This document shows positions 19,285-27,127 of a DNA stretch of 64,000 nt, piece after piece (the stretch's first letter is position 1; the number at the start of each line of letters is the position of its first letter). The stretch lies in contig QIAN01000205.1 in assembly GCA_003225005.1 (NCBI GenBank), forward strand, positions 19,380 to 83,379, written 5' to 3'. Source of the DNA: Acidobacteriota bacterium (GTDB taxonomy: Bacteria > Acidobacteriota > Terriglobia > Terriglobales > Acidobacteriaceae). The notes under the pieces were generated by a model that was not told the DNA's origin, made no database searches, and saw nothing but the letters and a program-made list of their open reading frames with translations. A program made the translations under genes and the position numbers.

Positions 19285-20223
19285 ATGGAACGCAATATTC
19301 TTGGACGGACCGGGATGAAGGTCTCCCGGCTGAGCTTCGGAGCCTCCTCTCTTGGTGGCGTTTTCCGTTCTGTCGATGAAAAGGAAGCCATCAAGGCGGT
19401 GCATGTGGCACTGGAATGCGGGATCAACTACTTCGACGTGGCGCCCGCATATGCGGGGACAGTCTCTGAGACAGTTCTGGGAAAAGCATTACGAGGCGTC
19501 AGGCGCGACCTGTATTATCTCTCGACGAAAGTGGGCAAGTATACCAAGCCCGGCACTTACGGCGAAGACACACTCGACTACTCACTCGCTCGGATTCGCA
19601 AGTCGATTGAGGAGAGTGCTGAACGCTTGGGGACTGACTATTTCGATCTGATTCACATCCACGATATCGAATACCAGGGGCGTAAGCACACCGAGTGGGC
19701 TCTCACCGAAGGCTATGAGTCGGTGCTGGAGTTGAAACGGGTAGGGCGTATAGGCGGCGTCAGCTTCGGAATTTATCCGGTAGATCTCTGGGTGAGAATT
19801 CTCTCTTCTCTCGATGTCGATGCCGGCCTGGTCCATAACCACTACTGCCTGAACGACACGCGAATGACAGAACTGCTGCCCATGGCCGAGGCGAAGGGAA
19901 TTGGAATCATCAATGGTTCTCCATTCGCCAGTGCCTTGTTGACAGACCGTGGACCCGCGGATTGGCATCCTGCAAGTGCTCAGGATCGAGCCACTTTCAA
20001 AACCGCGGCCGACTTCTGTCGAAAGCAAGGTAGTTCCATCGCGAAGCTAGCTCTACAATTTGCCAGCCAGAACCCCAGCCTTCCTACTACTCTTTTCAGC
20101 TCCGCGAATCCCGAATCTGTGCGACGCAACGTTGAATGGCATCAAGAACCGGTTGACCTGCAACTTGTAGCAGAAGTGCAGAAGCTGTTAAGACCCGTGC
20201 GCGACAAACAGTGGGACTACTAG
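19285..20223 (+). CDS. aldo/keto reductase, L-fucose/L-galactose dehydrogenase-like
   Basis: This 312-residue cytosolic oxidoreductase has the AKR barrel and intact tetrad: Asp51 and Tyr56 in FDVAPAYAG, Lys82 in STKVGKY and His126 in IHIHDIEY. The N-terminus MERNILGRTGMKVSRLSFGA and the C-terminal phosphate-binding region (TTLFSSANPESVRRN) resemble the L-galactose/L-fucose dehydrogenase branch, which oxidises the sugar to its lactone with NAD(P). It would supply the lactonase encoded at 15001. It is followed by a strong terminator at 20361. The specificity among 6-deoxy and L-hexose sugars is inferred from context. Confidence 0.82.
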   Translation: MERNILGRTGMKVSRLSFGASSLGGVFRSVDEKEAIKAVHVALECGINYFDVAPAYAGTVSETVLGKALRGVRRDLYYLSTKVGKYTKPGTYGEDTLDYSLARIRKSIEESAERLGTDYFDLIHIHDIEYQGRKHTEWALTEGYESVLELKRVGRIGGVSFGIYPVDLWVRILSSLDVDAGLVHNHYCLNDTRMTELLPMAEAKGIGIINGSPFASALLTDRGPADWHPASAQDRATFKTAADFCRKQGSSIAKLALQFASQNPSLPTTLFSSANPESVRRNVEWHQEPVDLQLVAEVQKLLRPVRDKQWDY

Positions 20224-20360
20224 GCGAGTTGAACGGGCTGTGGTTTGCCGGAACTGCCGAATCTGACGGCGAGTGGCGCACTCGTGGATGATCATTTCTG
20301 CGACCACTCGAAGACCTGCAGCTGCAATGTCAGACTTAGATTATTAATCGTGCATTGCAA

Positions 20361-20396
20361 AGCCGAACTTCTCGAACCTGGGAAGTTCGGCTTTTG
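20361..20396 (+). terminator. Rho-independent terminator after the aldo/keto reductase
   Basis: An 11-bp stem, AGCCGAACTTC (20361-20371) with GAAGTTCGGCT (20382-20392), a 10-nt loop and a TTTT run form a good intrinsic terminator. It separates the reductase from the fucosidase at 20479. Confidence 0.85.
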
Positions 20397-20478
20397 TCAT
20401 CGAGTGAATGACGGCTAAACGCACCGAGCCATCGAGGCCCTTCCTCAAGGCAACTATTTCCGGAGGCAGGAGGAATCA

Positions 20479-22071
20479 ATGGACGACAACACGAGAAGGT
20501 CTTTCCTAAAAAGTTTGGGGATTGCCTCCGTTATGGCTACCAAGCGGATCCGTCATGTGTTCGCGAGCAACTCAGCCACATCGGCGTTAGCCCAAGGTTA
20601 CGTTCCTCCGCGTGGAAACATCCGGGTGCCGGAATCGGACGATCAATGGAAAGCAGTGAAAGATTACGTTGACGAACCCGGTCCGGAATACCGACATGCT
20701 TCCGAATCCGCCTTCGAGGCGTTTCGCGATATTAAATATGGCGTGCGGATCCACTGGGGGCTGTACGCACTCAAGGAGTGGTGGGACACTAGTTGGCTAT
20801 TTCTGAAATTGTCGCCTGCGGAGAAGCAGGAATATCAGGAGCATTACAAAACTTGGAATCCCACAGGGTTCAACGCTGATGAATGGATGAAGTTCTTCAA
20901 AGAGAATGGGATGAAGATGTTTGCCATCACTTGCAATCATCACGAAGGCTTCTCCATGTACGACACAAAAAGGAGAGTAACGAGTCGTGTTGACTGGACG
21001 GCACCGGGGGGACCTAAACTCCAGAATTGCGACCTGGCTTACAGCATTATGGAGACGCCGTTCAAGCGAGACGTAGTAAGAGAAGTGTGCGATGCGGGTC
21101 GCAGGCAAGGGCTAAAGATCGATCTCTATTTTTCTCATCCGAACTGGTACGATGCAGACTTTCGTCCCTTTTGCAGACATCCCTTGCTGCCGGGATCGTA
21201 TGGTATTCCGGATCTTACGCAAGAAGAACAAACGCGGATGATGGCGCATCATCGTCAGCAACTTACGGAGTTGCTGACGAACTACGGCAAGATCGATATG
21301 GTGTGTCTGGACATGTGGCTGGGGAAAGAGGTGTGGCCTCAATTGCGAGAGACGATGTTGGCACTCCGTAAGCTTCAACCGGATGTAATGTTTCGCGCAC
21401 GCGGCATCGGTAATTACGGTGACTACTACACACCCGAACGCTATGTGCCTGGCGGAAAAGGAACGACGGATATACCTTGGTTCGTAATCTATCCGTTAGG
21501 CCGCGGCTTCTCTTATAGCGGGGCCGATGACCATTTCAAGGGCAGCAGGTGGGTCATCCAAAATCTCGCCGACACAGTGGCGAAGGGCGGCAATTTCATG
21601 GTCGGTATCGGTCCAGACCGCAATGGCACGTTCAGTCCCACGGCGATGAGTCAACTGGAGGAAGTCGGCCAATGGCTGAAGGTAAATGGCGAAGCGATTT
21701 ACGAAACGAGGCCGCGGCCGGGTGATTTGTGGAAAGAAGGTGACGACGTTTCCCTTGCCGAATCCAGGCCCAAAAATGGCGAACAGCCTGCTGTAACCAG
21801 CGAAAATGGTCCGATTCGTTTTACTCGCCGCAAGGATGAACGAGCGCTGTACGCCATCTGTTTGCAATGGCCTGGTCCAACGCTAAGGTTGAGGACTGTC
21901 GGGGCAGCCCAAAGTACCAAGATCACCCTGCTCGGTGTGAACCAATCATTGAAATGGCACGACGACACCTCTGGTGGAATGGTTATCGAGACTCCGAGTA
22001 CACTTCAAGATGAAGCGAAACGGCCTTGCAAAGTGGCATGGACCTTCAGAATTGAAGGCGAACAGGCTTAG
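20479..22071 (+). CDS. alpha-L-fucosidase, GH29, with twin-arginine leader
   Basis: This 530-residue exported GH29 enzyme has the leader TRRSFLKSLGIASVMA and a strong GGAGG site before the ATG. Family markers are YGVRIHWGLYALKEWW, TCNHHEGFSMYDTKRR, VCLDMWLGKEVW with Asp278 at the nucleophile position, and GGNFMVGIGPDRNGTFSP. It differs from the other two fucosidases in its first motif (RIHWG instead of FVHWG) and in a longer middle region, so it probably belongs to another GH29 subgroup with a different linkage preference. It precedes the GntR regulator by 140 bp in the same direction. Confidence 0.9.
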   Translation: MDDNTRRSFLKSLGIASVMATKRIRHVFASNSATSALAQGYVPPRGNIRVPESDDQWKAVKDYVDEPGPEYRHASESAFEAFRDIKYGVRIHWGLYALKEWWDTSWLFLKLSPAEKQEYQEHYKTWNPTGFNADEWMKFFKENGMKMFAITCNHHEGFSMYDTKRRVTSRVDWTAPGGPKLQNCDLAYSIMETPFKRDVVREVCDAGRRQGLKIDLYFSHPNWYDADFRPFCRHPLLPGSYGIPDLTQEEQTRMMAHHRQQLTELLTNYGKIDMVCLDMWLGKEVWPQLRETMLALRKLQPDVMFRARGIGNYGDYYTPERYVPGGKGTTDIPWFVIYPLGRGFSYSGADDHFKGSRWVIQNLADTVAKGGNFMVGIGPDRNGTFSPTAMSQLEEVGQWLKVNGEAIYETRPRPGDLWKEGDDVSLAESRPKNGEQPAVTSENGPIRFTRRKDERALYAICLQWPGPTLRLRTVGAAQSTKITLLGVNQSLKWHDDTSGGMVIETPSTLQDEAKRPCKVAWTFRIEGEQA

Positions 22072-22211
22072 TGCGGATCGTTCGGGAAGCTCTCTAATCA
22101 GGCGGTGCAGTAGCAGAGTTGCTGTACGAATTGTGTGAATCTCGCTAAAATGAACCCTGCTTTTGTTTTTTCCTGGAAGCACAATACGGCACCGCCTGTC
22201 GCGCACATGGC

Positions 22212-22919
22212 ATGGCATCTTCCCAACAGACCCGCCGCAAGACGCCCGCTGATACCCGGATTACGGCAAAAATACTTGAGAGGATGAAACGCCTCATCTC
22301 GACCGGGGCGGTTGTGCCGGGAGCAAAGTTTCCCCCTGAACGTGAACTGGCGAAAGAGTTTGGCGTAAACCGAGCCTCATTGCGCCAGGCCTTGAAAGTG
22401 CTTGAGATAATGGGTGTCCTGACCCAGAGGGTGGGCGATGGGACGTACCTGAGCGCCAGCGCCGAAGCGACCCTTAAAGAGCCGCTCGATTTTCTCATCC
22501 TGTTAGATGACCTCTCCCATCATGAGCTGTTGGAGACGCGGATGATCGTCGAACCGGAGCTCGCGGCCCGGGCAGCTCAGCGCGCCACCGCGGAGGACCT
22601 GATCGGGCTCCGAAAGGCGATTGTCGCGATGGAGCATTGCCGGACAAACGAAGAGAGGTTGGATGCAGACCTCGCATTCCATGAATGTATTTTTCGCGCC
22701 AGCGGCAATCGAATCTGTCATTTGTTGTTTAGAGTGATCCACCGCAACTTGCTGACCAGCATGGCCCAGTTTTCCACGCGCGTGAACCTCGATCGGCCGC
22801 TGGCTTTTCACAAGCGAATCTATGCGGCGATTCAGGACCGAAATTCGGAAGAAGCACGGCGCCAGATGCTGGATCACATTGCCGACACCAAAGCACTCCT
22901 GACCTCGGCGACGAAGTAG
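22212..22919 (+). CDS. FadR-subfamily GntR transcriptional regulator
   Basis: This 235-residue DNA-binding protein has a winged helix at about residues 15-80, with the GntR signature ERELAKEFGVNRASLRQALK. An all-helical FCD ligand domain follows (about 95-225) with LLETRMIVEPELA and DADLAFHECIFRASGN, including the Asp/His positions that bind metal in this class. It is the only regulator in the fucose half of the window and is the likely owner of the TTGGT-N3-ACCAA sites near 8.7, 17.9, 18.1, 22.9 and 27.1 kb. The effector would be a sugar acid or lactone of the pathway, by inference. Confidence 0.9.
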   Translation: MASSQQTRRKTPADTRITAKILERMKRLISTGAVVPGAKFPPERELAKEFGVNRASLRQALKVLEIMGVLTQRVGDGTYLSASAEATLKEPLDFLILLDDLSHHELLETRMIVEPELAARAAQRATAEDLIGLRKAIVAMEHCRTNEERLDADLAFHECIFRASGNRICHLLFRVIHRNLLTSMAQFSTRVNLDRPLAFHKRIYAAIQDRNSEEARRQMLDHIADTKALLTSATK

Positions 22920-22923
22920 GACA

Positions 22924-22940
22924 CATTGATCCAACCAATT
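22924..22940. promoter_or_regulatory. FadR-type operator after the regulator gene
   Basis: TTGAT-CCA-ACCAA (22926-22938) is the reverse complement of the core at 27059-27071, so the two sites share an identical 13-bp core in opposite orientation. It lies five bases after the GntR stop and 168 bp upstream of the GH141-like gene, which it may control. Confidence 0.6.
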
Positions 22941-23106
22941 ACGACGTGAGACGCTCGCACCGCTCCATTTTCATTGTCAAGCTTCTTCAGTGCCCGACAA
23001 TCTGTTGCCTCTGTGTGTGCCAGTTTCTCGGCATGCACTTCTTTCCGCCCTTCTGCTTGACTTCCTAAATAACCGGTGTACGATTTGGTTCGTCCATTGT
23101 GCTCCT

Positions 23107-25383
23107 ATGAAACGTCGAGAATTCTTGAAGCTCAGTGCCACCGCTGCTCTGGCTGGTGTTTACAGCCAAGGCGAAACTCTGATCGCTGCGGGCGCGCCGG
23201 AGTTGGGCGAAGCCGCTACTTTCTATGTTTCTTCTTCCGGGAATGACAAGAGCCCTGGGACTAAGAAACTGCCCTTTGCAACCCTTCACCGCGCACAAGA
23301 GGCTGTTCGGCAATCACGGAACAGCCCCGCTCCGGTCAGAGTGTTGGTTCGGGAAGGCACCTACTACTTGAAGAGTGCGCTGACTTTCGGTCGGGAGGAT
23401 TCCGGCAGCAAGGAAGCGCCGATGATTTATACCGCCTATCCCGGGGAGCGCGTGACAATCAGCGGCGGACGCAAGCTGACGTGCAACTGGAACCCATATA
23501 AGAACGGCATCATGATGGCCTCAGTTCCATCAGGGCTGGAGTTCACGCAGCTGTTCATCAACGGTAAACGCCAGACTCGTGCCCGGTATCCGAATTACGA
23601 TCCCTCGAATCCTGGGAAGTCGGGATATGTTCAGGCGGCAGGTCCGATCCGCGCTGGTACCGTGAACCCAGATGCGGGTCTGGACGACGACATGACATTT
23701 TCCACTCAAGCCCCCAGGGGAATACGATTCGACCCCGCCACGTTTACAAAAAAAAGGTGGGCGAATCTACAGGAGGCGGAGATCCACATTTTCCAAGCTG
23801 CTTACTGGGGAAACCTGCAATGGAAGATCAAGGGCATCGACTTCAGCACCGATTCGATCTGGTTCGGCGATGGCGGTCAACAAATTGGCGCTAAGTGGAG
23901 CCATAATCCCGCGGTTCTTAACGAAAGCTCACGGTTTTTTATCGACAATGTATTTGAGGAACTGGACGTGCCAGGCGAGTGGTTCCTAGACAAGCAGAAG
24001 GGCATTCTTTACTACTATCCCGAGCCGGGCACTGATTTGCGAAGGGCACTTGTGGAAGTGCCCGTTCTGGAGCAGGCGATACAGTTTACCGGTACGCAGC
24101 ACGATCCTGTGGAGCACGTGTCTCTGCATGGTTTCCACATTGCGCACACCGCTACGACTTATCTGAAAGCCTATGAGGTCCCGTCGCTTAGCGACTGGGC
24201 GATTCGGCGCAGTGGCTCAGTCTTTGCCGAAGGTACCCGCAACTGCTCAATTGAGGCTTGCTGGTTTGATGCCATCGGAGGCAACGCCGTTTTCGTCAAC
24301 AACTACAACCGCGAATTCTCGGTGGTTGGATGCAGATTCACAGAGACAGGCGATAGTGCGATCTGCTTTGTAGGCGACCTGGAAAAAACGAATGGTACAC
24401 AGCGCGCCTTCCCTTATGAATGCCGAGCAGCTGACAACTTGATTCATGATTGTGGTTATTACGGGAAGCAGATTGCTGGCGTTTATGTTTCCCGCGCCAA
24501 GCGAATCACGGTCAGCCACAACCTGATATACAACATGCCCCGGGCGGCCATCTGCATCGGCGACGGTACATGGGGGGGGCACGTCATCGAATACAACCAG
24601 ACTCATGACACGGTGCGCGAGACCAGTGACCACGGTCCCTTCAACGCGTGGGGCCGGGATCGGGGTTGGGCTTTAGGCCAGTCTCACGCTCCCTACACTT
24701 CGGATCGCAGCCTCGATGTCTGGGAGGCCCTCGTCGACGCCATGGAACCTGTGATCGTTCGCAACAATTTCTTCGATGAAAAGTCGGGGTGGGGGCTCGA
24801 TCTGGATGACGGTGCTACGAACTACGAGATTTACAACAACATCTCGGTAGGTGGCGTCAGCATGAAGCTGCGCGAGGGAGCGTATCGGAAGGTCTACAAC
24901 AACATCTGGTACCTTTCGAAAGGGGCCCCATGCTTTCACGTTGGAAACAACTATAACCACGATCAGTATTTTAACAACATCACAGTCATGCATCCCGGCA
25001 GCACCAAATGGCCGGATGGATGGCCGTGGTGGCCGCAGATGGTTTACTCGATCATCGCGCCTCCGACGGTTGGACCTTGGCTCGAAAAGATCGATAACAA
25101 TTGTTTCTATTGTGTTGGTGGAGAATTTCAGGCAGTGGTAGACCAGCTACGCTCGGAAGATGGTAGACGCAACGCGAAACGCTACAACCTGGAGGAATGG
25201 CAAAAGCTAGGCTTTGACCAGCACTCCATGTTTGCCGATCCACTTTTCGTCGACCCCGAAAACCACGATTTCCAAGTGCGCCCGGAATCACCAGCGCTGA
25301 AGTTGGGTTTCAAAAACTTCGAGATGGGCAAATGGGGATTGACGGACGGATTTCCTGAGCAGTGGCGAAAATCAACAAGCTAG
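23107..25383 (+). CDS. right-handed beta-helix protein, GH141-like, twin-arginine leader
   Basis: The start giving MKRREFLKLSATAALAG places a twin-arginine leader at the N-terminus; a longer upstream frame would bury it. The mature part of this 758-residue protein opens with FYVSSSGNDKSPGTKKLPFA, REGTYYLK and AYPGERVTISGGRKL, followed by FINGKRQTRARYPNYDP. It then continues as beta-helix rungs rich in Asn (VNNYNREFSVVGCRF, ISHNLIYN-like segments, NNISVGG). This layout resembles GH141, a family that includes a gut-bacterial alpha-L-fucosidase acting on rhamnogalacturonan II, and related inverting xylanases. It is cotranscribed with the mutarotase 18 bp downstream. The family assignment is by eye. 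Confidence 0.8.
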   Translation: MKRREFLKLSATAALAGVYSQGETLIAAGAPELGEAATFYVSSSGNDKSPGTKKLPFATLHRAQEAVRQSRNSPAPVRVLVREGTYYLKSALTFGREDSGSKEAPMIYTAYPGERVTISGGRKLTCNWNPYKNGIMMASVPSGLEFTQLFINGKRQTRARYPNYDPSNPGKSGYVQAAGPIRAGTVNPDAGLDDDMTFSTQAPRGIRFDPATFTKKRWANLQEAEIHIFQAAYWGNLQWKIKGIDFSTDSIWFGDGGQQIGAKWSHNPAVLNESSRFFIDNVFEELDVPGEWFLDKQKGILYYYPEPGTDLRRALVEVPVLEQAIQFTGTQHDPVEHVSLHGFHIAHTATTYLKAYEVPSLSDWAIRRSGSVFAEGTRNCSIEACWFDAIGGNAVFVNNYNREFSVVGCRFTETGDSAICFVGDLEKTNGTQRAFPYECRAADNLIHDCGYYGKQIAGVYVSRAKRITVSHNLIYNMPRAAICIGDGTWGGHVIEYNQTHDTVRETSDHGPFNAWGRDRGWALGQSHAPYTSDRSLDVWEALVDAMEPVIVRNNFFDEKSGWGLDLDDGATNYEIYNNISVGGVSMKLREGAYRKVYNNIWYLSKGAPCFHVGNNYNHDQYFNNITVMHPGSTKWPDGWPWWPQMVYSIIAPPTVGPWLEKIDNNCFYCVGGEFQAVVDQLRSEDGRRNAKRYNLEEWQKLGFDQHSMFADPLFVDPENHDFQVRPESPALKLGFKNFEMGKWGLTDGFPEQWRKSTS

Positions 25384-25401
25384 TAACTCGACGAGGAACC
25401 A

Positions 25402-25815
25402 ATGAGAAAACTCGCATTTGCAACAGTATTCGTTGCTGCTGCCTTATTGACTGTAGCGATGTTCGCCAAAACCGAGAACGCACACGTACAGCGCATCGGC
25501 ATGGTAATCGGAATCAAAGCCGACCAGATCAGCGCATACGAAGCCCTGCACGCCGCATCCAACCCTGGCGTTCGCGACTTGCTGGATAAATATCACATGC
25601 ATAACTTCTCCATCTACATGCGTCAACTCGACGATGGAAAGTACTACCTATTTGGGTATTACGAGTACACCGGCACAGACTTCAAAGCGGAGATGGAAAA
25701 GCTCGCGGCGGAGCCTCGCAACCAAAAGTGGCTCTCCATAACGGGTCCGATGCAAGCTCCTCTTCCCGGGGAACAGTCCTGGGCGATGATGAAAGAGGTC
25801 TATCACAATCCCTAG
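25402..25815 (+). CDS. exported L-rhamnose/L-fucose mutarotase family protein
   Basis: This 137-residue protein has a Sec leader (residues 1-22, hydrophobic core FATVFVAAALLTVAMFA) in front of a domain of the L-rhamnose mutarotase (RhaM/DUF718) family. Matching features are RIGMVIGIKADQISAYEALH, the HNFSIYMRQLDDGKYYLFGY block, and a C-terminal MKEVYHNP that mirrors the family's E-VFYLP ending. Such enzymes interconvert alpha and beta anomers and are normally about 104-110 residues and cytosolic. Export suggests anomer conversion outside the membrane, between fucosidases and transporter. GAGGAA precedes the ATG. Confidence 0.85.
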   Translation: MRKLAFATVFVAAALLTVAMFAKTENAHVQRIGMVIGIKADQISAYEALHAASNPGVRDLLDKYHMHNFSIYMRQLDDGKYYLFGYYEYTGTDFKAEMEKLAAEPRNQKWLSITGPMQAPLPGEQSWAMMKEVYHNP

Positions 25816-25849
25816 TCGGCGAGGATTCAGCCAGCAAGCCAAAACTCAA

Positions 25850-26795
25850 ATGGATAACGAGGATCCTGCAGAGCCATTGATGGACGCATTCATGCTGCTG
25901 CGTCGGTGGGAGCTAGCTATATTGCTTTTCATTTGCCGGTCAGGATTAGGGCAACATAACGGACTGGTGGCATACTGGCCGTTCGACGGTACGGGCGGTA
26001 CAGCTGTCGTTGAAGCCAAACGATTGTATCGCGTGGAATGCGGGTCGTGAACCCATCAAACTTGAGGCCCTGGCCTCGGACGCCGCTCACAAAAGAGAGG
26101 TTGCCTTAGATTACGTCTTTAGTCTGTTTGTTGGACGGTGTGTGGAATGCGCCCGAAATCCAAGATGCCGTGACTTTCGAGGCTTGGATAGCTCCTCAGG
26201 CCTATCCTTGGAATTGGAATGCGATCGTCGAGCAGAGGGACCGATACTTCTTTGGGTTAGACGAGACCGGGCACATCGGTTTGCGAGTTTTCATCGACGA
26301 TCATTGGCGCGAGTGTGTTTCGGCCACTCAGGTGCCCTTGATGGAGTGGTCCCATATAGCCGCGACTGTCGATCCCAACTGTGGCCTTACCATCTATATC
26401 AATGGGCAGGAGGCTGGTCGTCTGAAAATCAGTGGCCGTTTCGCCCGGAGGCGCCCCTTCGAGCCGAACGAGATTGAGGATAAATTCTTCACGAAACGGC
26501 AAGCCGCGGGCGGCGCCTTCCAGATTGGCCGCAACCTCGACGAACTCCCCGCCGCCGCAACGAGGCCGATCCCAGCTTCTTATTCTTTTGACGGAATCAT
26601 CGACGAACTGAAAATCTACGCCCGCGCCCTTGATGCCAGCGAGATCAAGAGATCTACGACTCTCTGCGTCCCACTTCTCCGCCTCCACTGACCTGGCGCA
26701 AGCTGCCCAGCATTCCGGATGGACAAAAGCGGTTTGGTGAGTTCTACACAAGTCTGAAGTTTTACCCGGAGTGGGACCTCGAGATGTGGGGTTGA
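25850..26795 (+). pseudogene. degraded LamG-family gene copy 2
   Basis: The 5' end (leader with LLRRWELAILLFICRSGLGQ, then GLVAYWPFDG) parallels the intact LamG protein at 32407. After a frameshift near 26040 and a deletion, most of the LamG domain is readable from 26128 (AVTFEAWIAPQAYPWNWNAI to SYSFDGIIDELKIYARALD). Another frameshift near 26650 leads to RKLPSIPDGQKRFGEFYT and LKFYPEWD, where the gene is cut and the whole C-terminal region is lost. It follows the mutarotase by 34 bp. Confidence 0.88.
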
Positions 26796-27016
26796 GTGAT
26801 CTGCGAGCAAATGCGTTCCGCCCGTGGTGATATGAACACGGCTGTGAACCGCGCGGGCATGCGCTTGGTATTGGATGAACCATATAGCTCTAGATTTTAG
26901 GGGCAAGCTCGCCCCCCAGTCAATGCCACGATTCCAGGCTAAAATGGTGTCTCACCCTTGACAATTCCTGTCAATTAGGCTTTTTTCGGGCGTTGCTTCA
27001 TCGGAAGCAAAAGTGC
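26796..27016. other. intergenic stretch before the second TonB receptor
   Basis: With the promoter and leader listed below, about 330 bp lie between the LamG relic and the receptor. No gene is recognised here; a second TTGACA-like element occurs near 26956 without a convincing -10. Confidence 0.4.
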
Positions 27017-27045
27017 TTGACAACAGAAATCACGCGGTGCTAGCG
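27017..27045 (+). promoter_or_regulatory. probable promoter of the second TonB receptor
   Basis: TTGACA at 27017-27022 is followed after 17 bp by a weak -10 (CTAGCG, 27040-27045). The operator begins about 14 bp downstream, the same arrangement as at 8.7 and 17.9 kb. Confidence 0.4.
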
Positions 27046-27055
27046 TCTCCTGTCG

Positions 27056-27074
27056 TAATTGGTTGGATCAATTA
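27056..27074. promoter_or_regulatory. FadR-type operator of the second TonB receptor
   Basis: TAATTGGTTGGATCAATTA is a 19-bp near-palindrome with 7 of 8 positions matching in each arm around the central TGG. It is the longest and best-conserved of the set and lies 53 bp upstream of the start codon. Confidence 0.65.
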
Positions 27075-27127
27075 GCCCTTGTGCCAGCGAGGCTTCTTCG
27101 TGGAAAGCCTAGAACCAGGGAGGCTCT

